A DNA stretch of 64,000 nucleotides from Haladaptatus sp. R4. GTDB lineage: Archaea > Halobacteriota > Halobacteria > Halobacteriales > Haladaptataceae. The notes under the pieces were generated by a model. The model was given only the letters and a program-made list of their open reading frames with translations, searched no databases and was not told the DNA's origin. The stretch covers positions 372,001-436,000 of the forward strand of contig NZ_LWHG01000011.1 in NCBI RefSeq assembly GCF_001625445.1, given 5' to 3'. The position numbers and the translations under genes are program-made. How positions within the stretch are numbered: position 1 is the first letter of the stretch; every line of letters begins with the position of its first letter. Shown here piece by piece: positions 52,928 to 61,610 of the stretch.

Positions 52928-53506
52928 TCACGGTTCGGGGTTCGCAGGACGGAAGAGGTAGCTGTGCCGGACGTCGGCGTCGTAACAGAGCGTCCCGTCG
53001 GGTAGTCGCCATAGCCGCCACGCCATGTAGCAGTCGCCCACCCCGCCCGAGGTGTTGACGAGGAGGGCGAGATAGGCCACTAGCGCGATGGGAATCGGCG
53101 CGGCGAGCAGGGGAATCCCCACGACGGTCACGACGACGAGCGGAGCGACTCCGGTGAGCAGGTTGTCTCGACGCGTGACGAACTGGTCGAACGCAGCGGT
53201 GTAGAGCGCCGGGACGCTTGCAGCGAACCCGAAGGAGACGCGGTAACCAAGCAGTCGAAAGACGACCCCGTGAATCGCTTCGTGGATGACGAACGTACCG
53301 ATCACCGTGAGGAACGCGACGACCAGTTCGACGAGGCCGAAGGTGATCGAACCGCCTTCTGGCCGTCCCTGAAACACCCAGAGGATCGCACCGAACCCGA
53401 CGACGGAACCGACGAGGGCGAGGACCGAGGCGACCCCCAGGAATCCCGACGGGTAGGTGAACGGTTCGGGCGGTCGATATCCGGCGGGGGTGTCCGGCGC
53501 GCTCAT
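52928..53506 (-). CDS. DUF3267-type membrane metalloprotease-like protein
   Basis: The 192-residue product has several membrane helices and the zinc-protease motif HEAIHG (in VIGTFVIHEAIHGVVFRLLG), typical of DUF3267 zincins. The third zinc ligand is not obvious; candidates are later acidic residues. Site-2-type cleavage of membrane proteins is the likely role, but not shown. The start MSAPDTPAGY at 53506 is preferred over a longer extension. Confidence 0.75.
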   Translation of the reverse strand: MSAPDTPAGYRPPEPFTYPSGFLGVASVLALVGSVVGFGAILWVFQGRPEGGSITFGLVELVVAFLTVIGTFVIHEAIHGVVFRLLGYRVSFGFAASVPALYTAAFDQFVTRRDNLLTGVAPLVVVTVVGIPLLAAPIPIALVAYLALLVNTSGGVGDCYMAWRLWRLPDGTLCYDADVRHSYLFRPANPEP

Positions 53507-53590
53507 TGTGCTGGAATGGCGGTCGGTGGCCTTCGTCCTTTCGTGACGGCCGTGGACGGCGACGGTCGACCCCATCGATTCGGTGGAATT

Positions 53591-53848
53591 ATGTCGAAAA
53601 GACGACCGTCTTCACGCATGGCCGACCCCGATTCCGAATCCGCTCCGGACTCTGGCCTCGCGGCGATACGTCGAAAGCTGAATTGGCTCACCGCGGCGGT
53701 TATCCTCCTGTTCGTCATCGAAATCTCCCGCTTCGTCGTCGGTACCGTTTCCATATCCGGGAACGGATCGACGCTTATCGTCCTCCTCGGCGGCGGGATT
53801 GTCGCCCTCGCGGCACTGCTCGTGCGTCTCACTCCGAAATACGAATGA
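53591..53848 (+). CDS. Small membrane protein, two helices
   Basis: The 85-residue product has a charged N-terminus and two predicted helices (about residues 33-52 and 61-79). The start may be MSKRRPSS (53591) or MADPDSES nine codons later. The family is not recognised and no operon partner is seen. Confidence 0.55.
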   Translation: MSKRRPSSRMADPDSESAPDSGLAAIRRKLNWLTAAVILLFVIEISRFVVGTVSISGNGSTLIVLLGGGIVALAALLVRLTPKYE

Positions 53849-53918
53849 GTTCGAACGGTTGACTCCTCACCCTGTGACATCGATTCGCACGATCTGCAAA
53901 GGTTGCCGTAACTATTGG

Positions 53919-53927
53919 TTATAAAAT
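53919..53927 (+). promoter_or_regulatory. TATA box of the metY-metX operon
   Basis: TTATAAAAT at 53919-53927 is a near-consensus archaeal TATA box, 25-33 nt before the metY ATG at 53952. It is the only good promoter ahead of the two methionine genes. Confidence 0.65.
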
Positions 53928-53951
53928 TCTGGGGAAATATGCGTACTACAC

Positions 53952-55259
53952 ATGAGCAACGACCAGCCCCGGTTCGATACTCGGAGCGTTCATGCGGGGC
54001 AACGTCCGGACCCCGCGACAGGGGCGGTTGCGCCCCCACTCTATCAAACCACGTCCTATGCGTTCGAAACCGCCGACTACGCCGCCGAACTGTACGCGCT
54101 GGAGCGGGACGGCCACATTTATTCCCGCCTGAGCAACCCGACCGTCGAGATGCTGGAGGACCGCATCGCCTCGCTCGAAGGCGGAACGGGTGCGGTCGCC
54201 ACCGCGAGCGGCATGGCCGCGTTGGACTCCCTGACGCTGGTCCTCGCCGAAGCGGGTGACAACGTCGTCCTCTCCACCGACACCTACGGCGGCACCACGG
54301 CCTACTTCTCTCACACCGCGTCCCGCCGGGGAATCGACGCCCGTCTGGTGGACACGCTCGATTACGAGGCGTACGAGGAGCAAATCGACGACGACACGGC
54401 GTTCGTCCACGTCGAAACGGTCGGCAACCCGTCGCTCGTCACGCCGGATTTCGAACGCGTGGCCGACATCGCCCACGAACACGGCGTTCCGCTGGTCGTG
54501 GACAACACCTTCGCCACCCCTGCGCTGTGTCGCCCGCTCGAACACGGCGCGGACGCGGTCTGGGAGTCGACGACGAAGTGGCTCCACGGGAGCGGAACGA
54601 CGGTCGGCGGCGTCCTCGTGGACGGCGGCGACTTCGACTGGGACGCGGACGATTACCCCGAAATCGGCGGCGAGAACCCCGCGTATCACAGCGTGAACTT
54701 CTCCGAGGACTTCTCCGACGCGCCGCTCGCCGCCGCCGCCAGACTCCGTTCGGTTCGAAGCCTCGGTAACCAGCAATCCCCGTTCGACGCGTGGCAGACC
54801 CTACAGGGACTCGAAACCCTCCCGCTTCGAATGGACCGCCACTGCGAGAACGCCGCCGTCGTCGCGGAGTACCTCGCCGACCACGAGGACGTGTCGTGGG
54901 TCGCCTACCCCGGCCTCGACGACCACCGCACGCACGACAACGCGGAGCGGTATCTGTCGGGTGGATTCGGCGGTATGATCGCCTTCGGCCTCGGCGAGTT
55001 TGAGGCCAGCAAGACGTTCTGCGAGGACGTCGAACTCGCCTCCTTCCTCGCCAACATCGGGGACGCGAAGACGCTCGTGATTCACCCCGCGAGCACGACG
55101 CACGCACAACTCTCGCCCGACGAACAGCGCGCGGCGGGCGTCACCCGCGACCTGATTCGACTCTCCGTGGGCATCGAGGACCCGGCCGACATCCTCGCCG
55201 ACATCGACGCGGCAATCGAGACGGCGACAACGACACGAACGGAGGAACCGACACGATGA
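53952..55259 (+). CDS. metY: O-acetylhomoserine sulfhydrylase (Cys/Met-metabolism PLP enzyme)
   Basis: MetY makes homocysteine from O-acetylhomoserine and sulfide with PLP. The 435-residue product has the family segments [57 protein letters not shown] and the PLP Lys in [16 protein letters not shown] related cystathionine gamma-synthase activity cannot be excluded from sequence alone, but the overlap with metX (ATGA at 55256-55259) supports MetY. The acetyl donor step is thus encoded next door. Confidence 0.92.
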   Translation: MSNDQPRFDTRSVHAGQRPDPATGAVAPPLYQTTSYAFETADYAAELYALERDGHIYSRLSNPTVEMLEDRIASLEGGTGAVATASGMAALDSLTLVLAEAGDNVVLSTDTYGGTTAYFSHTASRRGIDARLVDTLDYEAYEEQIDDDTAFVHVETVGNPSLVTPDFERVADIAHEHGVPLVVDNTFATPALCRPLEHGADAVWESTTKWLHGSGTTVGGVLVDGGDFDWDADDYPEIGGENPAYHSVNFSEDFSDAPLAAAARLRSVRSLGNQQSPFDAWQTLQGLETLPLRMDRHCENAAVVAEYLADHEDVSWVAYPGLDDHRTHDNAERYLSGGFGGMIAFGLGEFEASKTFCEDVELASFLANIGDAKTLVIHPASTTHAQLSPDEQRAAGVTRDLIRLSVGIEDPADILADIDAAIETATTTRTEEPTR

Positions 55260-56449
55260 CCGATTCGGGAACCTCGTCGGCCGACGGAATTTCGAACGGA
55301 TCGTCACGCTCGCTCGGTTCGTTCGAGTTCGAGTGCGGCGAGCGCCTTCCCGAACTCGAAGTCGCGTACGAAACCCACGGCGAGTTCACTGGCGACAACG
55401 CCGTCCTCGTCTGCCATGCGCTGACCGGAAGCCACCGCGTCACCGGGGCGGTGGACGGACAGGGCGAAGGCTGGTGGGACGAGGTCGTCGGCCCGGGCAA
55501 ACCCATCGACACCCACGAACAGTTCGTCATCGCCGCGAACGTCCCCGGATCGTGCTACGGAACCACCGGCCCGACGAGCACGAACCCGGAGACGGGCGAA
55601 CCGTACGGTTCCGACTTCCCGACCGTCACCGTCGGCGACTGGACGCGCGCCCAGCGCCGACTGCTCGACGACCTCGGCATCGACCGACTTCGCGCGGTCA
55701 TCGGCGGGAGCGTCGGCGGCATGAACGCCCTCGAATGGGTGAAGCGATACCCGGACCGCGTCGAGCGCGTGATTCCCGTCGCCACGGCGGCGCGCCTCGA
55801 CCCGCAACTGCTCGGTCTATCGGCGGTCGCACGCCGAGCGATCACGTCCGACCCCGTCTGGCAGGGTGGCGATTACTACCCTGACCATCCCGATTCCGGC
55901 CTCGCGTTGGCTCGCCAACTGGGTCACATCACTTACCTCTCGAAGGAATCGATGGACGAGAAGTTCGGCCGGGACCTCGCCGATTGTCGGCCCCGGTCGT
56001 TCCCGTCCAGCGTCGGGGAGAACGACGGCCAAACCGCCGACTTCGCGGCCGACTCCTACCGCGACGTCGAGAGTTATCTCGACTATCAAGCACAAAAGTT
56101 CGTCAAACGATTCGACGCCAACAGTTATCTCCACCTCACGAACGCCATGGAGAACTACGACCTCGCCGGAGACTGTGATTCGGACGCCGAAGCCCTCTCG
56201 AAGTTCGACGGGGAAGCGCTCGTGGTTTCGTTTTCCGGCGACTGGCACTTCACGGTCGAACAGTCCGACCACCTCGCGGACGCGTTTCGACGCGCCGGTG
56301 TCGAAGTCACGCACCGCTCCCTCCACAGCAACCACGGCCACGACGCCTTTCTCGCCGAACCCGAACTCGTCGGCCCGCCGATTCGGCGATTCCTGTCGAA
56401 CGACGCCGGACGGTTCGCGCCGGTTCACGCCAGTCTGTTCGCACAGTGA
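55256..56449 (+). CDS. metX: Homoserine O-acetyltransferase
   Basis: MetX acetylates homoserine to feed MetY. The 397-residue alpha/beta-hydrolase has the oxyanion region [28 protein letters not shown], the nucleophile Ser in [19 protein letters not shown], and the late catalytic Asp/His ([21 protein letters not shown]). The start overlaps metY by 4 bp, so translation is coupled. An in-frame upstream start is unlikely. Confidence 0.95.
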   Translation: MTDSGTSSADGISNGSSRSLGSFEFECGERLPELEVAYETHGEFTGDNAVLVCHALTGSHRVTGAVDGQGEGWWDEVVGPGKPIDTHEQFVIAANVPGSCYGTTGPTSTNPETGEPYGSDFPTVTVGDWTRAQRRLLDDLGIDRLRAVIGGSVGGMNALEWVKRYPDRVERVIPVATAARLDPQLLGLSAVARRAITSDPVWQGGDYYPDHPDSGLALARQLGHITYLSKESMDEKFGRDLADCRPRSFPSSVGENDGQTADFAADSYRDVESYLDYQAQKFVKRFDANSYLHLTNAMENYDLAGDCDSDAEALSKFDGEALVVSFSGDWHFTVEQSDHLADAFRRAGVEVTHRSLHSNHGHDAFLAEPELVGPPIRRFLSNDAGRFAPVHASLFAQ

Positions 56450-56550
56450 GTCGAATCCGATTTTCCGCCGTCTCTCCCTTGTGACCCCGACGCGGGCCGC
56501 ATCGCGTCGGCCGTGGCACTCATTAACATTCGTGTCGTCCAACGTTCGGG

Positions 56551-57405
56551 ATGGGAAATCGACCGTCGCGGCCGCTCGTCGCACTCGTCGTGGTTTCGCT
56601 CGCCCTCGGTAGCGTCGCGTTGGTTCCGAACGTGACCGCGCAGACGCAGGATACGCAAACGCAGGGTACGCAGGTGGGGGGTACGCAAACGCAGGCGGGA
56701 GGACGGACCGCGACCTGTGATTTCCCCGCGCTCTACGACCGGAGCATCAACTCGGTCGTCTCCGTCGGCGTCCGAACGCCGCGCGGCGCTGGCGAAGGCT
56801 CGGGGTTCGTCTACGAACGCTCGGGTTCGACGGGTTACATCGTCACGAACAACCACGTCGTCGCCGGTGCAACTCGTCTTCGCGTCCAGTTCAATCGCGG
56901 ACAGATGCGCGATGCGGAAGTCGTCGGCACCGCACCGAAGCGCGACCTCGCGGTACTGGGGGTTCGAAACGTTCCGTCCTACGTTGATACTCTCCCGATC
57001 GCAAAAGGAGAGGCCGAACCCGGGCAAGCCGTCGCCGCACTCGGAAGCCCGCTCGGCTTGCAGGGAACCATCACGGAGGGCGTCGTCAGCGGGGTGAATC
57101 GGACGCTGCCGTCGCGCCACGGGGCGACGATTTCAGGCGTCGTCCAGACCGACGCGGCCATCAACCCGGGTAACAGCGGCGGCCCGCTCGTAAGCTGTGA
57201 GGGCAGGGTCGTCGGCGTCAACACCGCCGGAATCGTCGGCGGGGAGAACCTCGGCTTCGCAATCTCGTCGCGGATGCTCCGAAAGACGGTGCCGCCGCTC
57301 GTCCGTGACGCCCGAAAAAATCAGTCCGAAATCTCGATGCGGTCACCGTCGTCGGTTTCCGTCTCGGCGATGGGGAGTCTGACTTCGAGGACGCCGTTGC
57401 GGTAG
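56551..57405 (+). CDS. HtrA/DegP-like secreted serine protease without PDZ domain
   Basis: The 284-residue product has a signal peptide (VALVVVSLALGSVALVPNVTAQ), a Gln/Thr-rich linker and a trypsin-like domain with the triad His in TNNHVVAGA, Asp in KRDLAVLG and Ser in NPGNSGGPL. After AISSRMLRKTVPPLVRD, where HtrA proteins usually run into a PDZ domain, there are only about 30 residues. These are encoded on the antisense of the hsp20 3' end (85-bp overlap), so the native end may be just after LVRD. Extracellular quality control is the likely role. Confidence 0.8.
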   Translation: MGNRPSRPLVALVVVSLALGSVALVPNVTAQTQDTQTQGTQVGGTQTQAGGRTATCDFPALYDRSINSVVSVGVRTPRGAGEGSGFVYERSGSTGYIVTNNHVVAGATRLRVQFNRGQMRDAEVVGTAPKRDLAVLGVRNVPSYVDTLPIAKGEAEPGQAVAALGSPLGLQGTITEGVVSGVNRTLPSRHGATISGVVQTDAAINPGNSGGPLVSCEGRVVGVNTAGIVGGENLGFAISSRMLRKTVPPLVRDARKNQSEISMRSPSSVSVSAMGSLTSRTPLR

Positions 57406-57734
57406 GTCGCCTCGATGCCGTCCTTTTCGACCGACTTGGGCAGGGTCACGCGTTCCGAGAGTTCGCGGGCACGGTTGAAGTCGTCACCCGACACCTCGTG
57501 TTTTCCGGCGACAGTCAGCGCGTCGTCGTTGAATGAGACTTCGATTTCCTCCTTCTCGAATCCGGGGAGGTCGGCCACGAGGATGAATTCACCGTCGTGC
57601 TCTTTCAGGTCCAAGTGCGTGCCGCCGTGGGAGTGGCCTTGTAGGTCCTGCCGCAGGTCGCTCACGCCCCACATGCGGGCGCGCATCTGTTCGAACATTC
57701 GGTCCATGTCCTCGAAGGGAGTGTATCGTTCCAT
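57321..57734 (-). CDS. Hsp20-family small heat-shock protein
   Basis: The 137-residue product is an alpha-crystallin-type chaperone: a short helical N-terminus (MERYTPFEDMDRMFEQMRAR), then the beta-sandwich (ILVADLPGFEKEEIEVSFND, VTLPKSVEKDGIEATYRNGV) with the conserved LEVRLPI end. It keeps unfolding proteins soluble. The ATG at 57734 is preferred; a GTG three codons earlier is in frame. It is convergent with the HtrA-like gene and the two overlap at their ends. Confidence 0.93.
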   Translation of the reverse strand: MERYTPFEDMDRMFEQMRARMWGVSDLRQDLQGHSHGGTHLDLKEHDGEFILVADLPGFEKEEIEVSFNDDALTVAGKHEVSGDDFNRARELSERVTLPKSVEKDGIEATYRNGVLEVRLPIAETETDDGDRIEISD

Positions 57735-57766
57735 GACAATCACCGAATGTATTAGACGCTCGCTGA

Positions 57767-57776
57767 GATATTAAAG
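57767..57776 (-). promoter_or_regulatory. TATA box of hsp20
   Basis: On the minus strand CTTTAATATC, preceded by the purine/pyrimidine mix CGCTAT, lies 33-42 nt before the hsp20 ATG. The spacing suits a heat-inducible archaeal promoter. No separate operator is recognised. Confidence 0.5.
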
Positions 57777-57842
57777 ATAGCGAGATACGGAATATCACGC
57801 GTCTCTGGACTTCTACTACAACATCTCCGATTCAGATATCGA

Positions 57843-58478
57843 TCAGATAGCGTTCTTATCGACCAACACGTCGTGCAGTTCGTTCATGTGCGTGACGATG
57901 GTATCACAGGCGGGTGCGACGGCCGGTTTGGGGTCGAAGCCGACGGCCAATCCGGCGACTTCGAGCATCGGCAGGTCGTTCGCGCCGTCGCCGATAGCGA
58001 TGGTGTTCACCATATCCACGCCCAGTTCCTCGGCGAGCGACCTGAGCGCCTTGTCCTTCGTCCCCTCGATGAGCGGGCCCTCGGTTTCTCCCGTGAGTTT
58101 CGTGCCGTCGTCCACGACTCGGTTGGCGACGATGGTGTCCACCGACACGCCCTCGCGGTCGAGCGCGACTTTGACGCCGCGTTCGAACCCTCCCGTGAGG
58201 ATGGCGACGTGGGTTTCCTTGTCGGCCAAATCGTCGAGGATGTCGGCCGCGCCGGGTCGGAGCGTCACCTCCGAAAACGCGTCGGCGGACTTCTCCAGCG
58301 ACAACCCTTCGAGGAGGGAGACCCGGTCGCGGAGGCTCTTCGCGTAGCTGATTTCGTCGTTCATCGCACGAGCGGTGATGTCGGCCATCTCGTCGGCCGC
58401 ACCGACCTGTTTCCCGAGCAGGACCGTCATCTCCGAATCCGAAAGCGTTCCGTCGAAGTCGAACGCGACTAGCTTCAT
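57843..58478 (-). CDS. serB: Phosphoserine phosphatase
   Basis: SerB makes serine from phosphoserine. The 211-residue HAD-fold enzyme has the nucleophile motif FDFDGTLSDSEM, the Ser/Thr motif ILTGGFERG and the metal-binding IGDGANDLPML. It is the last step of the pathway that begins with SerA, encoded about 3 kb downstream on the other strand. Confidence 0.95.
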   Translation of the reverse strand: MKLVAFDFDGTLSDSEMTVLLGKQVGAADEMADITARAMNDEISYAKSLRDRVSLLEGLSLEKSADAFSEVTLRPGAADILDDLADKETHVAILTGGFERGVKVALDREGVSVDTIVANRVVDDGTKLTGETEGPLIEGTKDKALRSLAEELGVDMVNTIAIGDGANDLPMLEVAGLAVGFDPKPAVAPACDTIVTHMNELHDVLVDKNAI

Positions 58479-58557
58479 TCGAATCGAGGTTCGCGCTTTT
58501 GGTTGTTAAAGGAGTGTGGTCGTCGTGGAAATTGCCACGGTCTACTGCCCGAACGGC

Positions 58558-58962
58558 TTACCGTCCCAATCTCACCAACGTCATCAGTTCCCGCGCATCG
58601 TCCAACTTCTTCCGTCGCATCTGCTCGCCGATACTCGGTGAATCCAGTCCCTCCAACGCGTTGTACGCCCGGTCGATGCCCCGGATGCTCTCGACCAGTT
58701 GCTCGCCCTCTACGTACGAAATGTCGTCCCGTTCTATCCGGTGTTTTCGTTCGAGGCGTTCCCGCTTGAGTTGCCGTTTCACCTCCTCGATACGGTCGCG
58801 TTCGCCGTCCGGAATCGTTTCGAGTCGTTTGCACTCGAAGACGAACGCGTTCAGGTCGACGGTCGTTCCTTGGATGGTGATCTTCTCGGGGATTCTCTTC
58901 CCGATGGTTCCCGAGGGGCGGTCGACTTCGTCGAGGAGTCGCTCCCGCTGTCGCTCGTTCAT
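58558..58962 (-). CDS. DUF5788-family protein
   Basis: The 134-residue, highly charged product starts MNERQRERLLDEVDRPSGTI and has KITIQGTTVDLNAFVFECKR and a long helical Arg/Glu part (RQLKRERLERKHRIERDDIS). It belongs to a conserved haloarchaeal family of unknown function. No catalytic motif is visible; RNA or protein binding is possible given the charged helices. Confidence 0.78.
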   Translation of the reverse strand: MNERQRERLLDEVDRPSGTIGKRIPEKITIQGTTVDLNAFVFECKRLETIPDGERDRIEEVKRQLKRERLERKHRIERDDISYVEGEQLVESIRGIDRAYNALEGLDSPSIGEQMRRKKLDDARELMTLVRLGR

Positions 58963-59068
58963 ATCTCGTCTTCACCTGACAGCAAGATAGGGGTTCGGAG
59001 CACGGACATACTCCAAAATATCTGACAAACACCCACGATTTATTTTCCAACCGGACGACGTTCGAACG

Positions 59069-59911
59069 ATGAGCGACGAGGTACCGAGTTCGACCGAACT
59101 CCTCGGACGGGTCGATAACGCGACCCGGTTCGAAATCCTGCGGTCGCTGGCGAACGCGTGCCACGAGTCGCCGCCCGACCCGTGGCTCGAATACTCCGAA
59201 CTCCGCGATGCGGTCTCCATCCGCGACAAGGGTAACTTCAACTACCACCTCGACCGACTCGGTGACCTCATCGAGAAGGGACCGGCCGGATACTGCATCT
59301 CGTCCTTCGGCATGCAGGTCGTTTCGGCCATCGCGTCCGGCACCCTCGACCCGGATTGGACGTGGGGTCCGATCGATGCGCCCGGCGAGTGCGTCTTCTG
59401 TGGCGATTCGGTGACCTTCCGCTACGAAGACGGTGCGCTCCGTCTCTCGTGCGGAACGGACGACCACACGCTGTTGCTTCCGGGTTCGCCGAGTTTGCTC
59501 GATACGGGACCGGAGGAAACCATCGTCGAGCGTATCGCGCTCTCGTCGTACCACGAGTTCGCACTGACCTACCGCGGTATCTGTCCCGGATGCGAAGGGT
59601 ACGTCGACGGGACCATTCATCGTGACGACGTACGACCGGAGCATTACCACTACCACGCAGACTGCCCGCGGTGTGGATTCCAATCCGGGTTTCCGGTCGG
59701 AATCATCGCCCTCTTCCATCCGGACGTAATCTCGTTCTTCGCCGAACACGGAACGGACGTTCGCTCGACGCCGTTCTGGACGCTGGACTTCTGTCGTCCC
59801 GGACACGAAACGGTGCTGTCTACGGACCCCCTCCGCTTCCGCGTCGACGTGACCAAGGGGGACGAGACGCTCTCGGTCGTGCTGAACGACGGGGAGGACC
59901 GTTGTTTCTGA
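59069..59911 (+). CDS. ArsR-type winged helix with zinc-ribbon C-terminal part (DUF7351-like)
   Basis: The 280-residue product has an ArsR-like winged helix (NATRFEILRSLANACHESPP, EYSELRDAVSIRDKGNFNYH, LDRLGDLIEKGPAGYCI). A C-terminal sensor follows with zinc-ribbon pairs (ECVFCGD; GICPGCEGY; DCPRCGFQS) and a His-rich strand HYHYHADCP. It is a haloarchaeal transcription regulator probably sensing redox state or a metal. The target is not known; its neighbours are divergent DUF5788 and the downstream SPFH gene. Confidence 0.83.
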   Translation: MSDEVPSSTELLGRVDNATRFEILRSLANACHESPPDPWLEYSELRDAVSIRDKGNFNYHLDRLGDLIEKGPAGYCISSFGMQVVSAIASGTLDPDWTWGPIDAPGECVFCGDSVTFRYEDGALRLSCGTDDHTLLLPGSPSLLDTGPEETIVERIALSSYHEFALTYRGICPGCEGYVDGTIHRDDVRPEHYHYHADCPRCGFQSGFPVGIIALFHPDVISFFAEHGTDVRSTPFWTLDFCRPGHETVLSTDPLRFRVDVTKGDETLSVVLNDGEDRCF

Positions 59912-59960
59912 ACCCACCCCCTTCGATACACGTCCCTGGCGACAAACACCAAGAGCTATA

Positions 59961-59980
59961 ACATATCTGTCGAGATATGT
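59961..59980. promoter_or_regulatory. Dyad at the start of the SPFH gene
   Basis: ACATATC at 59961-59967 and GATATGT at 59974-59980 form a perfect 7-bp dyad with a 6-nt spacer. It ends 12 bp before the SPFH ATG at 59993 and directly follows a TATA-like AGCTATAA (59954-59961). A regulator bound here would block transcription start. The ArsR-type protein encoded just upstream is an obvious candidate. Confidence 0.45.
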
Positions 59981-59992
59981 GGCTACATCTGA

Positions 59993-60967
59993 ATGAGTTC
60001 CGATAGTGACATTCCGATAGACCCTGACGGTTCCTCGGGACCGAGCATCCCCGATATCGATCTTCGAAGCATCTTCGGCAACACCCTCCTCATCGTCCTC
60101 GTCATCCTTCTCATCGCCGCTCCGGTGGTCGGATTTCTCTCGTGGACGCCCACTGATGAGGGGAACGTTCAAGTCGTGAAAAAGTGGGGTGCGGCGACGG
60201 GAACGGTGTTCGAACCGGGTGCCCACTTCATCAATCCGGTTTCACAGGACACCGTGTCGCTCTCCACGCGCCCGCAGTCCTACACGATGTCCAGCCAACA
60301 GGGCGAAGGGAGCAAGTCCGATACCGACGACTCCATCACCGTCCTGACGGAGGACGGACTCCGCGTGGACATCGACATCACCGTCCGGTATCGCGTGGAT
60401 GCGGGACAGGCCGTGAAGTTCTACAAGAACTATCGGACGCTCGGGTCCGCGGAACAGCGACTCATCCGGCCGAGCATTCGGTCCGTCCTCCGAACCGAGG
60501 CGGGTGCCCTCCCGGTGACCGAAATCTACACCGGAAAGGGCCAAACGAAGCTGAAACAGACCGCACAGAGCGCCCTGAAGAAGGATTTCAGCCGTGACGG
60601 CCTCATCCTCGAAGCGGTTCAGATTCGGAAGGTCAACCTGCCCAAACAGTACGAGCAGGCGGTCGAACAGAAGGAGATCACGAAACAACGCCGCCAGCAG
60701 AAGGAGAACGAACTCGAAGTCGAGAAACTCGAAGCCGACCGGAAGAAAATAGAGGCGAACGGTGAGGCGGAAGCGAACCAGATATTGAGTCAATCGCTCG
60801 ACCAGAAAGTCCTCACGCAGCAGTACATCGACAAACTGGACGACACCGATACGGTGTACATCCCGGTCGGCGACGGCGGTTACCCGCAGTTCGTGCGGAA
60901 CATCGGCGGGTCGAACGACGATTCGCCGTCGGGAACGACCAACAACTCGACGAACGCGTCGGCCTGA
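59993..60967 (+). CDS. SPFH/band-7 (stomatin/prohibitin-like) membrane protein
   Basis: The 324-residue product has one N-terminal membrane helix (about residues 25-45) and a band-7 domain: VKKWGAATGTVFEPGAHFIN, LTEDGLRVDIDITVRYRVDA, then the coiled coil QAVEQKEITKQRRQQKENE. SPFH proteins form large membrane-bound rings. The stop overlaps the next gene's ATG by 1 bp, so they are co-translated. Function here is unknown; membrane-domain organisation or protease control is typical. Confidence 0.88.
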   Translation: MSSDSDIPIDPDGSSGPSIPDIDLRSIFGNTLLIVLVILLIAAPVVGFLSWTPTDEGNVQVVKKWGAATGTVFEPGAHFINPVSQDTVSLSTRPQSYTMSSQQGEGSKSDTDDSITVLTEDGLRVDIDITVRYRVDAGQAVKFYKNYRTLGSAEQRLIRPSIRSVLRTEAGALPVTEIYTGKGQTKLKQTAQSALKKDFSRDGLILEAVQIRKVNLPKQYEQAVEQKEITKQRRQQKENELEVEKLEADRKKIEANGEAEANQILSQSLDQKVLTQQYIDKLDDTDTVYIPVGDGGYPQFVRNIGGSNDDSPSGTTNNSTNASA

Positions 60968-61485
60968 TGACGGACGACGCCACGACCCGATTGGCGAAGT
61001 GGGTCCTCGTCGCGGTCGGATTCGCCTCGCTCGCGGTGCTCCTCGGCGTCGTCGTCAGGTCGTTCGTGAGTTGGAAGGCCCTCCTCCTCTCTCTCGTCGT
61101 TCTCGTCCCGGCGGCGCTGCTGTCATATCGCCTCAGTCGGGCGGAACGCGCCTACGACCGAGGTCGGTACGGCATCGGCCGCCGCGTCGTGGCGGAGCGA
61201 ACCTCGCTCGGCGACGAGGAGTGCGACGTCTGTGGCACCCACGGAGGGAACGGCGTTCGGCGGCGGTTCGTGAAGGAACTCGTCGTCGATGGCGTTCCGG
61301 TCGCGTTAGTCGAAAGCGGTTACAACGACTACTGTCGGGAGTGTTTCGCTGCCGAATCCACGAGGGTCGTAGCCGACCGGAACGATGAGAATCGTGAGGA
61401 CGGAGAACCGGCCGAACCTGTCGGGAAGCGTGAAAGAGACGATCCCGAACGGTCCACATCGAGCGGACACGAACGAAGCGAATAA
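60967..61485 (+). CDS. Two-helix membrane protein with zinc-binding CxxC pairs
   Basis: The 172-residue product has two N-terminal membrane helices (about residues 9-28 and 33-52), then a domain with the Cys pairs CDVCGTHGG and YCRECF that could bind zinc, and a polar, Glu/Arg-rich tail. The start shares one base with the SPFH stop, so it is likely a partner of that protein, filling the place NfeD holds beside many SPFH proteins. No sequence similarity to NfeD is evident to me. Confidence 0.7.
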   Translation: MTDDATTRLAKWVLVAVGFASLAVLLGVVVRSFVSWKALLLSLVVLVPAALLSYRLSRAERAYDRGRYGIGRRVVAERTSLGDEECDVCGTHGGNGVRRRFVKELVVDGVPVALVESGYNDYCRECFAAESTRVVADRNDENREDGEPAEPVGKRERDDPERSTSSGHERSE

Positions 61486-61511
61486 CCTTCCTGACCGCGA
61501 TTATGGTCCAA

Positions 61512-61559
61512 ATTGCCAATATTTTTTCAAAAGTGAAAATAAGAAAATAAATTGGCAAT
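61512..61559. promoter_or_regulatory. Dyad flanking an AT-rich core upstream of serA
   Basis: ATTGCCAAT at 61512-61520 and ATTGGCAAT at 61551-61559 are perfect inverted 9-mers, 30 nt apart, with an A/T-only-like spacer that holds a TATA-like AAAATAAA (about 61542-61549). The serA ATG is at 61611. They could be paired operator half-sites or, in RNA, the arms of a hairpin. Confidence 0.5.
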
Positions 61560-61610
61560 CTTCGCTGTGAGAGAAAGGGTTAACGGGTGTGGGGTGTATT
61601 CTCTCCAGCA

